Shown here: positions 25,027-32,716 of the stretch, piece by piece
Position numbering within the stretch: the stretch's first letter is position 1
Layout: the number at the start of each line of letters is the position of its first letter
From: Oscillospiraceae bacterium
GTDB taxonomy: Bacteria; Bacillota_A; Clostridia; Oscillospirales; Oscillospiraceae
Length of the DNA: 64,000 bases
Direction of reading: 5' to 3'
Assembly (NCBI GenBank): GCA_902786615.1
Contig: CADADE010000005.1
Coordinates: 1-64,000, forward strand
Position numbers and translations under genes: made by a program
Notes under the pieces: model-generated
What the model saw: the letters and a program-made list of their open reading frames with translations, nothing else
What the model was told of the DNA's origin: nothing
The model's database searches: none

Positions 25027-25508
25027 GACAGCCCTCCGATCACGCGCACACGCTGGCGCTTGCGCTGTCTGGGCGTCATATTCAGAGGGTTCGGCTCCCC
25101 GAGCAGCAGCATGTCCCCGCCGTTCACAGCCGCCTCGCGCAGGGGCCCTGCGCTCAGATCGGCGATGACCAGAGCCGCGAAACGGTCATAGTTATCCTCA
25201 TCGATCACCGGGAAGTGGTGCTGCATCCTGTACCAGTGCTTGGGATCATAACGCATGGAGCCGGTGTGCAGGCGGTCGGCGGTAGCCTCCACCTCGTCGG
25301 GACCGGCAAGCTGCCCCGGGGCGAGATTCATGTCGTCGCAGAACAGCATGGCGTAGGCCCTGAGGATCTGGCTGCGCACGGTGTCCGTTTTCCCACCGCG
25401 CTCGACCACGGTGTCCATGATGCGGTAATAGGCGTCCTGCGCCTCGTCCGATTCGTCAAAATGCGTGATAGCTTCGTAAAAGCTGCGGTCGATCAATGGA
25501 TGCGCCAT
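25023..25508 (-). CDS. Hypothetical protein co-transcribed with response regulator
   Basis: A 161-residue, soluble, His/Asp-rich protein (MAHPLIDRSFYEAITHFDES at the start, RYDPKHWYRMQHHFPVIDED in the middle). No family is recognised. The start is at 25508, with AAGGGG 8 bases upstream; the open frame continues upstream but without a ribosome site. The ATGA overlap with the regulator and a clean promoter at 25546-25574 support it as a real gene, possibly a partner of the atypical receiver. Confidence 0.6.
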   Translation of the reverse strand: MAHPLIDRSFYEAITHFDESDEAQDAYYRIMDTVVERGGKTDTVRSQILRAYAMLFCDDMNLAPGQLAGPDEVEATADRLHTGSMRYDPKHWYRMQHHFPVIDEDNYDRFAALVIADLSAGPLREAAVNGGDMLLLGEPNPLNMTPRQRKRQRVRVIGGLS

Positions 25509-25545
25509 AGTGATCCCCTTTCCTGTTTCGTCAAATGATATATCC

Positions 25546-25574
25546 AATATAGCCAAGCTGACGCGGCAAGTCAA
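25546..25574 (-). promoter_or_regulatory. Promoter of the response-regulator operon
   Basis: On the minus strand TTGACT (25574-25569), 17-base spacer, TATATT (25551-25546), 38 bases before the start codon. Confidence 0.7.
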
Positions 25575-25595
25575 CCATCAATGTCAGAAAATGCG

Positions 25596-25630
25596 GAAAA
25601 AGAACACCGGGGAGCGTGAAGCTCCCCGGT
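25596..25630 (-). terminator. Terminator of the LysM peptide gene
   Basis: ACCGGGGAGC pairs with GCTCCCCGGT; on the minus strand the stem is followed by a T-rich run (TGTTCTTTTT). Confidence 0.8.
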
Positions 25631-25649
25631 ATGAGGTTTGCGGTTTGAA

Positions 25650-25883
25650 TTACAGGACGCGGATCACGTCGCCTGCGCGGATGACGTCGACGTTCTTGAT
25701 GACGCCGGGGTTCAGTCTCTGGATCGCGTAGACATTGGTGCCGAAGCGCTGTGCAATGTTGCCCAGATAGTCGCCCGGGGCGATGCGGTAATAGGTCGCG
25801 CCGCCTTCGTACCAGCTCTGACCGTTGGCGTGTGCGCCGCCGGAAACACCTGCAACCTGCTGATCGTTCAGAAATTCAGCCAT
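25650..25883 (-). CDS. Double-glycine-leader peptide carrying a LysM domain
   Basis: A 77-residue protein with AAGGAG 9 bases upstream; the longer open frame has no ribosome site. The leader MAEFLNDQQVAGVSGG fits a C39-peptidase double-glycine leader. After Gly-Gly come ~15 residues and then a LysM domain covering nearly all the rest: YYRIAPGDYLGNIAQRFGTN and VDVIRAGDVIRVL. LysM binds N-acetylglucosamine-containing glycans such as peptidoglycan. Cleavage at Gly-Gly would release a ~61-residue cell-wall-binding protein through a bacteriocin-type exporter instead of Sec. The gene has its own promoter and terminator. The leader call rests on motif shape and on the C39 transporter later in the window. 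Confidence 0.7.
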   Translation of the reverse strand: MAEFLNDQQVAGVSGGAHANGQSWYEGGATYYRIAPGDYLGNIAQRFGTNVYAIQRLNPGVIKNVDVIRAGDVIRVL

Positions 25884-25951
25884 TTTAATAATCTCCTTTT
25901 CATTTTTTGGTTTTGATTGGGTTTTTATACTTGTCTTTCCAAGTCGAGTAC

Positions 25952-25980
25952 ATGATAGTACAAAACGCGCCGTTTGTCCA
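25952..25980 (-). promoter_or_regulatory. Promoter of the LysM peptide gene
   Basis: On the minus strand TGGACA (25980-25975), 17-base spacer, TATCAT (25957-25952), about 70 bases upstream of the start. Confidence 0.6.
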
Positions 25981-26119
25981 GTCTTTTGAAGCCGGTTTAA
26001 GACTTCTTTAGTTTTCTGCGCTTTTTCCATGCGCCCGCCGGAGCGCTGTCCTCAACCTGTTGTACAAAGGATAACACAGCTTCTGTCACACAAGTGTCAC
26101 ACAAAAATCCGCTTTTTTC

Positions 26120-26149
26120 TTGCGCTTGGGTGCGCCTGTGCTTTATAAT
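26120..26149 (+). promoter_or_regulatory. Promoter of ParB/HAD gene pair
   Basis: TTGCGC at 26120-26125 and TATAAT at 26144-26149 with 18-base spacing. The start codon chosen for the gene is at 26227. Confidence 0.5.
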
Positions 26150-26226
26150 ATGATTATATTATGTCGGGCGGCCGGAACGCGCGGGCCGCGCAGAACAGAG
26201 ATCAAACAAGGAGAGGAAAGCGTGCA

Positions 26227-27090
26227 ATGGCGGGCAATACGGATTTTGAAAAGTACCTTGCGCAGCGGCTCGAAGAGGATCGGGGAGTTCTCGTGCCTGT
26301 CAAGGCGAGTCTTTTTGAGCTGATGTTTGTGAAAAAGACGGACTGCCGGAAGCTTCATCACAACCCGGAGGATGAGTTCTGCGATCCCAATATCGGCCCA
26401 AATGATGAGATCATCGGCAAATATACCGAGATGATCAGGATAAACGGAGATTTTGGGGGTAAGCCGCTGATCGTCCAGAAGGTCAATCCCGACGGCTATA
26501 TGATCCTGAACGGACATCACCGCTGGGCCGCCGCACTGCGTACCGGGCTTAATCCCGTTCTGATCTCCATCGTCAACGTGACGCAGGACAAGGATATCGA
26601 GCGCATGATCCAAAACTCAAAGAACGACAAGCGCGTCACGCTGGATCTGGATGAGGTCGCCTTCTGCAAGGACGACAGCATGCCTGCGGAAAAGCCCCTG
26701 CGCTTCCCGTACAACAAAATGTATAAGGAGCGCATCCGGCAGGGCATCCCGGCGCTGCTGCTCTTCCTGGGGAGACAGGGATATGACATCTGGGTCTATA
26801 CGGCCGAGTACTACTCCATCGAATATCTCCGGGGGTATTTCAAGCAGTATTCCGTCAAGGTGGACGGCATTGTCACCGGCACCGCCAAAAAGAGGGGCGA
26901 GAGCCCGCAGATGGCAAAGCTCCTCGCAAATCAGTATGTTGAGACGCTGCATATTGACAACGATATGATCCTGCGCACCTGGCAGGATTCCAGAGATTTT
27001 GAGGAATACCCCATTGAAGCCGAGCCTTCGGCCTGGTCCCGCAGAGTGATGGAGATCGTCAAGCGCATCCGCCGGGGAGAAGAAGAGTAA
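26227..27090 (+). CDS. ParB-like domain fused to HAD-type phosphatase-like domain
   Basis: A 287-residue protein from the ATG at 26227; an AAGGAGAGG site lies upstream, while the in-frame ATG at 26161 has none. Residues ~20-125 resemble a ParB/sulfiredoxin-like nucleotide-binding domain (KPLIVQKVNPDGYMILNGHH followed by RWAAAL). Residues ~135-270 look like a HAD-fold domain: VTLDLDEVAF (DxD motif), YDIWVYTAEYYS, and LHIDNDMI near the end. The HAD half is clearly paralogous to the next gene. Reaction unknown; a ParB-type domain can act as a CTP/ATP-dependent phosphotransferase. Co-translation with the HAD gene (TAATG overlap) suggests a two-part complex. Confidence 0.65.
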   Translation: MAGNTDFEKYLAQRLEEDRGVLVPVKASLFELMFVKKTDCRKLHHNPEDEFCDPNIGPNDEIIGKYTEMIRINGDFGGKPLIVQKVNPDGYMILNGHHRWAAALRTGLNPVLISIVNVTQDKDIERMIQNSKNDKRVTLDLDEVAFCKDDSMPAEKPLRFPYNKMYKERIRQGIPALLLFLGRQGYDIWVYTAEYYSIEYLRGYFKQYSVKVDGIVTGTAKKRGESPQMAKLLANQYVETLHIDNDMILRTWQDSRDFEEYPIEAEPSAWSRRVMEIVKRIRRGEEE

Positions 27091-27584
27091 TGAAGGTTTC
27101 CTTTGATTTGGATGAAGTGCTGTTCGTATCGCCCGAGACGCACAAAACAGAGCCGCCGCTGCCCTTCCCTCTCAACAGAATTTTTAAGGAAAGGCTGCGC
27201 TATGGGACGCCTGAGCTGATCCGTACACTCCAGAAAATGGGGTATGAGGTCTGGGTCTACACCTCCTCCTTCCGGTCGGAGCAGTATATCAGGCAGCTCT
27301 TTCGCTTCTACGGCGTTCGGTTTGACGGCATTGTCAATGCGCAGCGGCATCTGCGGGAGGTTCAGCGCGACCGCCGGGAGACGCTGCCGCAGAAGATGCC
27401 CAACTACTATCGGATCTCCCTGCATGTTGACGATGAATCGGTGATCTGCACCAACGGCAGACGTTACGGCTATGAGGTTTATCAGCTGGACGCCCAGGAG
27501 GATGACTGGAAGGAAAAAATCATTGCCCGGGCCGATGAAATCCGCAAACGCGAGCTTGCGAGAGAAAAAGGAGGCAATACATGA
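27090..27584 (+). CDS. HAD-superfamily phosphatase-like protein
   Basis: A 164-residue protein starting in TAATG overlap with the previous gene. VSFDLDEVLF gives the DxD nucleophile motif, YEVWVYTSSFRS motif II, and LHVDDESVI the terminal acidic motif. It aligns along its length with the C-terminal half of the preceding protein (for example PFPLNRIFKERLRYGTPELI against PYNKMYKERIRQGIPALLLF), so the pair arose by duplication. Substrate unknown. It overlaps the start of the S15 peptidase gene by 4 bases. Confidence 0.75.
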   Translation: MKVSFDLDEVLFVSPETHKTEPPLPFPLNRIFKERLRYGTPELIRTLQKMGYEVWVYTSSFRSEQYIRQLFRFYGVRFDGIVNAQRHLREVQRDRRETLPQKMPNYYRISLHVDDESVICTNGRRYGYEVYQLDAQEDDWKEKIIARADEIRKRELAREKGGNT

Positions 27585-29737
27585 CCGTAAAACGGAATCA
27601 CACGGCGGCACGTTCCGCCGCAGCGCTCATGCTGCTTGTCTGCCTTCTGTCGGCGCTTTGTCCGGCGGGAGCAATGGCGGAGCCCCCGGTCCCTGCGGAC
27701 GGCCCGCTGCGCATCGAAAACGGCATGATGCAGCCGATGCTGAACTACAGCTTCGGGCGCGATTGGGGTTATACCAACGCCGACAGCGATATCCTGCGCT
27801 TCTGCGTCTATGTGGAGACGGATTACGACACCGACGGCGACGGGATGAACGATCTTGTCAAGGCGTTTGTGGAGCTTCCCCGCGCCGCGGCGGAGGGGAA
27901 GTACAAGGCCGCCGTGATCTACGACCCCACCCCTTACACCGCCGGCACGGTGACGGCGTGCGACGAAGGCGCCGAGGCGCTATATGTGGAACAGCCTTTC
28001 GACTATCAGAAGCTTTACCGGAAGGGAGCGACCCGCAATCCCGGCGGAGAGATCAGCACGCTCGAATTTGCCGCCCATGCCGATCCCCAGACCTGGGATT
28101 ATATGATTCCCAACAGCGAGGAGCTGAGCTATAATATCGCGGAGACCTATGACTACTTTGTCATCCGCGGCTATGCCCTCGTAGTGTGCAGCGGCATCGG
28201 CACCTACGGGTCCGAGGGCTTTGAGCTTTGCGGTATGGATCTTGAGCGCGACAGCCACAAGGCTGTGGTCGAATGGCTCACCGGTGACCGCCGCGCCTTC
28301 ACCGACAAGTCCGGCGCCACGGAGATCAAGGCCGACTGGTCAAACGGCAGCGTGGCCATGACCGGACTCTCCTACGGCGGAACCCTGCCCTATGAGGTGG
28401 CGACCACCGGCGTCAAGGGGCTTAAGACCATTATTCCCTACGGCGGCATTGCCAGCTGGTATGACTACACCAACGCCCAGGGCGTGCCGACCCGCTTTGA
28501 CGTGCACTACGCCGACTATCTGGCTGCCTTCAATTGCGGCGGCACCTTCCTGGACGATCAGATGTCGGTGCCGAATCCCGCGTACGGCTCCTGGCTGTGG
28601 CAGATCGCCCGGGATCAGGAGGCGACCAACGGCGACTACGGACCGATCTGGGCCATGTCGGACTATTCCGACGCTTATGAAAAGATCAACTGCTCCGCGC
28701 TGATCGTCCAGGGCCTCAACGATTTCAATGTTACCTCCCGTCAGGCGGATCTGATGATGCAGGCGTTTGAGCGGGCAGGGAAAACGGCAAAGCTTGTCCT
28801 CCACCAGAACGGGCATGCCGATCTCTATGGCATGATGGTCAACGGCGAACGCTGGGAGGACACCGTGAACAGATGGCTGTCCCATTACCTCTACGGCGTG
28901 GAAAACGGCATTGAGAATATGCCGAGTGTCCTTGTGCAAAGCAACATCGACGGCTCCTGGAGGGGCTATGACAAGTGGAACGGCTTTGCCCTCAGCGAGA
29001 TCCCGGCCCTGAACCTCTGGGGCGAGGAGTACTCCGGCGTCGACACCACCAACATTGCCGCCACGGCCAATCCTTATCTGGAGAGCCAGGATCCCCTTTA
29101 CACGGGCGACGGCGGCCTGAACTATTACTACACCGACCTGGACGAGGAGATGGCCTCCATGTACTGGCTGGACATTCCCGCCGGGGCTACGATCTGCGGC
29201 ACACCGGAAATCCATGTAAAGCTGTCCACCTATGACACAAATCTGGACGGGCTGATGATTACGGCGGTTCTGGTGGATATCCCGGATGACGGGCAGCCCT
29301 TCCAGGCTTATCTGACCGATGCGGAGCTTTACAACACTGTGCCCACGGCGGTCGTCGGAGCCTATGATATGGGCGGCAGCTACGGGCTTACGGAATCGTA
29401 TGAACTCGTCCCCTCCGCCACCTGGAACAAAGCCTTTACTTTCGGGTGGACGGACCTGTGCAATCCGGGGTGCGGCAATAAGTCCAGCGAATATACCAGC
29501 TCGGCGGATCTTGAGGCAGGGAAGTATTATGACTATACCTTCTACATGCTGCCCACCTGCTATACCGTCGCACCGGGTCACCATGTCTATCTTGTGATTA
29601 CGGGCTGGGACCCCTATCGCGCCTTCCTGGATGAGGACTTCATGCTCGACCCTTATAATCCCTATCTGTATTCGCAATTTACCTATTCCTTTATGGTTGA
29701 CAACAGCGCCGTGAAGGTGATGCTGCCCCTGGCTTAA
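27581..29737 (+). CDS. Secreted Xaa-Pro dipeptidyl-peptidase-like hydrolase (S15/CocE family)
   Basis: A 718-residue protein with a signal peptide (hydrophobic core AALMLLVCLLSALCPAG, cleavage after AMA). The alpha/beta-hydrolase core has the nucleophile Ser264 in GLSYGG, Asp381 in GLNDFN and His412 in NGHADL, a full triad. The N-terminal part starts with typical family features (LRFCVYVETDYDTDGDGMND, KAAVIYDPTPYTAG), and the last ~200 residues form the jelly-roll domain of this family. It probably cleaves Pro-containing peptides outside the cell. The ATG overlaps the HAD gene, so the three genes appear to form one transcript, though the functional link is unclear. Confidence 0.88.
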   Translation: MTVKRNHTAARSAAALMLLVCLLSALCPAGAMAEPPVPADGPLRIENGMMQPMLNYSFGRDWGYTNADSDILRFCVYVETDYDTDGDGMNDLVKAFVELPRAAAEGKYKAAVIYDPTPYTAGTVTACDEGAEALYVEQPFDYQKLYRKGATRNPGGEISTLEFAAHADPQTWDYMIPNSEELSYNIAETYDYFVIRGYALVVCSGIGTYGSEGFELCGMDLERDSHKAVVEWLTGDRRAFTDKSGATEIKADWSNGSVAMTGLSYGGTLPYEVATTGVKGLKTIIPYGGIASWYDYTNAQGVPTRFDVHYADYLAAFNCGGTFLDDQMSVPNPAYGSWLWQIARDQEATNGDYGPIWAMSDYSDAYEKINCSALIVQGLNDFNVTSRQADLMMQAFERAGKTAKLVLHQNGHADLYGMMVNGERWEDTVNRWLSHYLYGVENGIENMPSVLVQSNIDGSWRGYDKWNGFALSEIPALNLWGEEYSGVDTTNIAATANPYLESQDPLYTGDGGLNYYYTDLDEEMASMYWLDIPAGATICGTPEIHVKLSTYDTNLDGLMITAVLVDIPDDGQPFQAYLTDAELYNTVPTAVVGAYDMGGSYGLTESYELVPSATWNKAFTFGWTDLCNPGCGNKSSEYTSSADLEAGKYYDYTFYMLPTCYTVAPGHHVYLVITGWDPYRAFLDEDFMLDPYNPYLYSQFTYSFMVDNSAVKVMLPLA

Positions 29738-29748
29738 GGAATCTTTAC

Positions 29749-29777
29749 TTGCATTTTAGCCTGCTCTGATGCATAAT
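29749..29777 (+). promoter_or_regulatory. Promoter of zinc-ribbon peptide gene
   Basis: TTGCAT at 29749-29754 and CATAAT at 29772-29777 with a 17-base spacer, 53 bases before the start codon. Confidence 0.55.
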
Positions 29778-29830
29778 GATAACAGATTCTCAAGCAGCGA
29801 TCGCTGCATTGTATGGAAAGGAGTATAGAA

Positions 29831-30190
29831 ATGGTCAGAGAAGACAAAAAGAAAATTTTTGAGAAGGCCAAAGAGGCCAACCAGGTGATCGAAGGCAGAA
29901 AGCGCCCCCTGGACGACACGGCGCTGGAAGGCGTTGCGGGCGGCTATTGGGAGGACGAGACCTCCTGGCCCAGCTACGGCTGGTGGATCCAGTGCCCCAA
30001 CTGCGGCCAGTCCTGCCACGACTGCGGCGAGGGCGGCGTTTATATCGACTCCTGCATGAACACCGTGGAATACACCTGCCCCAGCTGCGGCGCCCACTTC
30101 ATTGTGGACTGCGACAACGGCGCGACCTATCTCGCCTATGTCTGGCAGAACATGTGCAACGGTATGGGCTATCAATACCCGTACACCTGA
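29831..30190 (+). CDS. Double-glycine-leader peptide with zinc-ribbon-like cysteines
   Basis: A 119-residue protein with AAAGGAG 8 bases upstream. The first ~38 residues form a charged leader ending LDDTALEGVAGG, the same double-glycine shape as the LysM peptide. The predicted mature part (~81 residues) starts YWEDETSWPSYGWWIQ and holds nine cysteines, including CPNCGQSCHDCG and TCPSCG, then single Cys near VDCDN and MCNG. The pairs suggest zinc-ribbon metal binding; alternatively the Cys residues could be modified or disulfide-bonded after export. It has its own promoter. No similar exported protein is known to me. Confidence 0.68.
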   Translation: MVREDKKKIFEKAKEANQVIEGRKRPLDDTALEGVAGGYWEDETSWPSYGWWIQCPNCGQSCHDCGEGGVYIDSCMNTVEYTCPSCGAHFIVDCDNGATYLAYVWQNMCNGMGYQYPYT

Positions 30191-30199
30191 TTCATCAGA

Positions 30200-30236
30200 A
30201 AAAACACCGGGGATCACGGTTTTCCGTGATCCCCGG
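30200..30236 (-). terminator. Terminator of lipoprotein gene
   Basis: CCGGGGATCACGG pairs perfectly with CCGTGATCCCCGG; the minus strand then has six T. It could partly terminate the + strand peptide gene too, but no T-run follows on that side. Confidence 0.75.
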
Positions 30237-30255
30237 CCGCGTATGTGAAGAAAAA

Positions 30256-30918
30256 TCAGGCGTTGTAGGCGATGCTGCCGTTCTGGACGCCTTCCCAGAT
30301 GGTGATCATGTCATTGATGATGGTGTCAAGGTCAACAAACTTGAACTCGGTCTTCACACCGTTCTGGAAGCTGAACACGAAGCCGTTCTCATTGGTCTCG
30401 GCAATTTCAAAGGGGAGGGTGCTGCTGCCTTCCACGTCCTCGATGTAGGGCTTGCCGTTCTCGTCCTTGAGAACCTTGCCGTAGTCATAGACGCTCAGGG
30501 TCTTGCCGTCGGCGCTCGTGATCATCATAGCCGCGAGACCGAGAGAATCGGGATTGTCGTAAATGAAGTAGAAGTGCTCGCCGTCATCATTGGTGCCCTC
30601 GGCGCCGCCGGTGAAAGAATCGTGCCACTTGGCGCGCAGACCGGTGGGATCGTTGGGGTCGGCAGCCTCAGCGGGGGCGGGCTCGCTGCTCTCGACAACT
30701 TGACCGTCGACCGTGGTGGTCGTTGCGCCGTCTGCGGTGGTCGTGGTGGTCTCAGTGTGGGTCTCGCCGTTCTCGGTGGTCGTGGTGGTCGTGGTAGTCT
30801 CGCCGTTCACGGTGGAGCTGACGGTGGAGGTGCTGGAGCTGCTGTGAGAAACGCTGCAGCCGGCCAGCGCAAAAATCAGGCATGCGCCGAGAAGAAGTGC
30901 AATAATTTTCTTATTCAT
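30256..30918 (-). CDS. Lipoprotein with Ser/Thr-rich linker
   Basis: A 220-residue protein with a type II signal peptide and lipobox LAGC (Cys at residue 21). Residues ~22-75 are low-complexity Ser/Thr with short repeats (NGETTTTTT, NGETHTETTTTT), a likely wall-spanning or O-glycosylated linker. The last ~130 residues form a compact domain (LRAKWHDSFTGGAEGTN, HFYFIYDNPDSLGLAAM) of unknown family. AAAGGAAA precedes the start. It has its own promoter and terminator. Confidence 0.75.
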   Translation of the reverse strand: MNKKIIALLLGACLIFALAGCSVSHSSSSTSTVSSTVNGETTTTTTTTENGETHTETTTTTADGATTTTVDGQVVESSEPAPAEAADPNDPTGLRAKWHDSFTGGAEGTNDDGEHFYFIYDNPDSLGLAAMMITSADGKTLSVYDYGKVLKDENGKPYIEDVEGSSTLPFEIAETNENGFVFSFQNGVKTEFKFVDLDTIINDMITIWEGVQNGSIAYNA

Positions 30919-30979
30919 GATGATTTCCTTTCTTTTTCAGAATAATGGAAACACCAGGCTTCCATTTTTTACGGCTGAC

Positions 30980-31009
30980 ATTCTACCGCTGTATATATGG
31001 AAATGTCAA
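30980..31009 (-). promoter_or_regulatory. Promoter of lipoprotein gene
   Basis: On the minus strand TTGACA (31009-31004), 18-base spacer, TAGAAT (30985-30980). Confidence 0.6.
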
Positions 31010-31188
31010 TAGAAAACTGCACTTTTTCTGGACATTTTTTTAACGTATCGGGCATCGGCGGCGCGGCGCTTTCGGCGCGGCGCGGACAGATTTCCGAAGC
31101 TGGCAGAACAGACAGAATTCTGCAAAAAACCTGAAATTAGGATGTGCCCGGAGCGCGAAAGAACAGCACGATTGTTCACAGAAAAAAC
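31010..31188. other. Intergenic region between divergent genes
   Basis: No gene seen. Contains G+C-rich self-complementary sequence around 31053-31085 and leads into the promoter at 31189-31218. Confidence 0.4.
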
Positions 31189-31218
31189 TTGACGATAAAC
31201 TTATAAGCGTGGTAAGCT
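31189..31218 (+). promoter_or_regulatory. Promoter of the thioredoxin-like/NRPS cluster
   Basis: TTGACG at 31189-31194 and TAAGCT at 31213-31218 with an 18-base spacer. A small hairpin (ACTGGC/GCCAGT) lies in the leader RNA near 31231-31247. Confidence 0.5.
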
Positions 31219-31275
31219 AAACAGGAATTGACTGGCAAAACGCCAGTTCCCAGAACAATGAAAGGATGATAAGAA

Positions 31276-32646
31276 ATGAAGACTATTTTGAGCATTCTGC
31301 TGGCCGTGCTGATGTTCGCGTCCATGACTGTCCCTGCCATGGCAGATAATTATACCGTGGACGCCGATGAGCTTGGCATGAAGGCCACACTCAAGGAGTC
31401 GTACACAGGCGACAGCGGCTTCAGCCAGTTTATCCCTCTCGGGATCATCTCCCATGAGCCCTTTATCAACCTGAATCTCTTCTACTATGTTGGCCTGTCT
31501 GAGGCCGACTATGAGAAAATGGTCAGCCTGGAGGATCAGCTCTCCGAGGAGGATATGAATAAGATGCGCAGCCTCACGACTATCAACGCCGTGTTCGTCA
31601 TCACCAATGGCGATATCGAAGCCGCGCTCCAGACCAATGACATGACTGCCGGCGGGGAGATCACCAAGCTCGCGGAGAAGGACGGCTACGGCTTCTACTT
31701 CGTGCCGCTGGAAATCAGTGAGTTCCTTGACGGCCTGAAGACCATCGTACCCGAGGAGCAGCTCCAGACTGCGAAGGACGCCTTCACTGCCGATATCGCA
31801 AAGGTCAACGCCATGATCATTGAGGATTTCAAGGCTGCCGAGTACCGCACCCCGATTGACGGGGAGGCAAAGGCTGTCGGCTATACGCTGACCTTCAGCT
31901 CCAAGGATCTCAACGGCAACACCGTCAACAGCGAAGACCTCTTTAAGGACAACGAGATCACCATGGTCAACGTCTGGGGAACGTGGTGCCACAACTGCGT
32001 GGATGAGATGGAAGCCCTGGCCGAGCTGGACAAGAAGCTCCGGGATATGGGCTGCGGCATCATCGGCATTGAGGTTGAGGGCGACTACGACGAGGCAACC
32101 CTCCAGGCTGCCAGAGAGCTGCTGGCCGACAAGGGCGTCACCTACACCAGCGTGATCATGCCCGAGGGCGACGAGTATCTGGACAGCATCAGCGGCTTCC
32201 CCACCACGGTTTTCGTGGATAAGACCGGCACCATCCTGACCTATCCCATCACCGGTGCTGCCGTGGAGCAGTATCTGCCTACGATTGAAATGCTCATCAA
32301 GGGCGACAGCGCAAGCGCCGCCCCCACGAAGGCTCCTGTCGCCGCCGCTGCCGGAGCTGTCAGCGATACAAGCGCCGCCACGGCCAACGACCAGGGCTGC
32401 TACAGAGTCATTGTCAATGACAGCAACGGCCCTGTTCAGGGCGTTACCATCCAGTTCTGCGATGAGAGCACCTGCAATCTCGGCAAGACTGACGCCAACG
32501 GCATCGCGACCTTCGAGTTCCCGGAGGGGACCGCATATGATGTTCATGTGCTGAAGGTTCCCGAAGGCTACCAGAAGACCGGCGAGACCTTCAAGACCCT
32601 GAGCACCTACAGCGATGTGGTGATCACCATCGACAAGGCCGCATAA
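31276..32646 (+). CDS. Secreted thioredoxin-like protein with Cna-B-like tail
   Basis: A 456-residue protein with signal peptide (MKTILSILLAVLMFASMTVP, cleavage after AMA). Residues ~20-200 are an unassigned helical domain. Residues ~205-345 are a TlpA/ResA thioredoxin fold with active site GTWCHNC (Cys238, Cys241) and the cis-Pro loop GFPTTVFVDKTG. After an Ala-rich linker (AAPTKAPVAAAAGAV) the last ~75 residues resemble a prealbumin/Cna-B beta domain (VQGVTIQFCDESTCNLGKTD, FEFPEGTAYDVHVLKVPEGY). It likely handles disulfides at the outer membrane surface, possibly on products of this cluster. GAAAGGATG precedes the start. Confidence 0.8.
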   Translation: MKTILSILLAVLMFASMTVPAMADNYTVDADELGMKATLKESYTGDSGFSQFIPLGIISHEPFINLNLFYYVGLSEADYEKMVSLEDQLSEEDMNKMRSLTTINAVFVITNGDIEAALQTNDMTAGGEITKLAEKDGYGFYFVPLEISEFLDGLKTIVPEEQLQTAKDAFTADIAKVNAMIIEDFKAAEYRTPIDGEAKAVGYTLTFSSKDLNGNTVNSEDLFKDNEITMVNVWGTWCHNCVDEMEALAELDKKLRDMGCGIIGIEVEGDYDEATLQAARELLADKGVTYTSVIMPEGDEYLDSISGFPTTVFVDKTGTILTYPITGAAVEQYLPTIEMLIKGDSASAAPTKAPVAAAAGAVSDTSAATANDQGCYRVIVNDSNGPVQGVTIQFCDESTCNLGKTDANGIATFEFPEGTAYDVHVLKVPEGYQKTGETFKTLSTYSDVVITIDKAA

Positions 32647-32655
32647 AAAATGAAT

Positions 32656-32688
32656 AGTTTAAGCCCGGCGGACAGCCGGGCTTAAACT
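32656..32688. other. Perfect 14-bp hairpin before the synthetase gene
   Basis: AGTTTAAGCCCGGC and GCCGGGCTTAAACT flank GGACA. Only a short T-poor tail follows, so it is a partial terminator or attenuator separating the thioredoxin-like gene from the synthetase. Confidence 0.55.
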
Positions 32689-32716
32689 CTATCACAGCAA
32701 TATCGGAGGATCGGGA

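Noticed and set aside
28340..29677. 445-codon open frame on the minus strand
   Set aside because: Antisense to the S15 peptidase, which has a complete catalytic triad and signal peptide.
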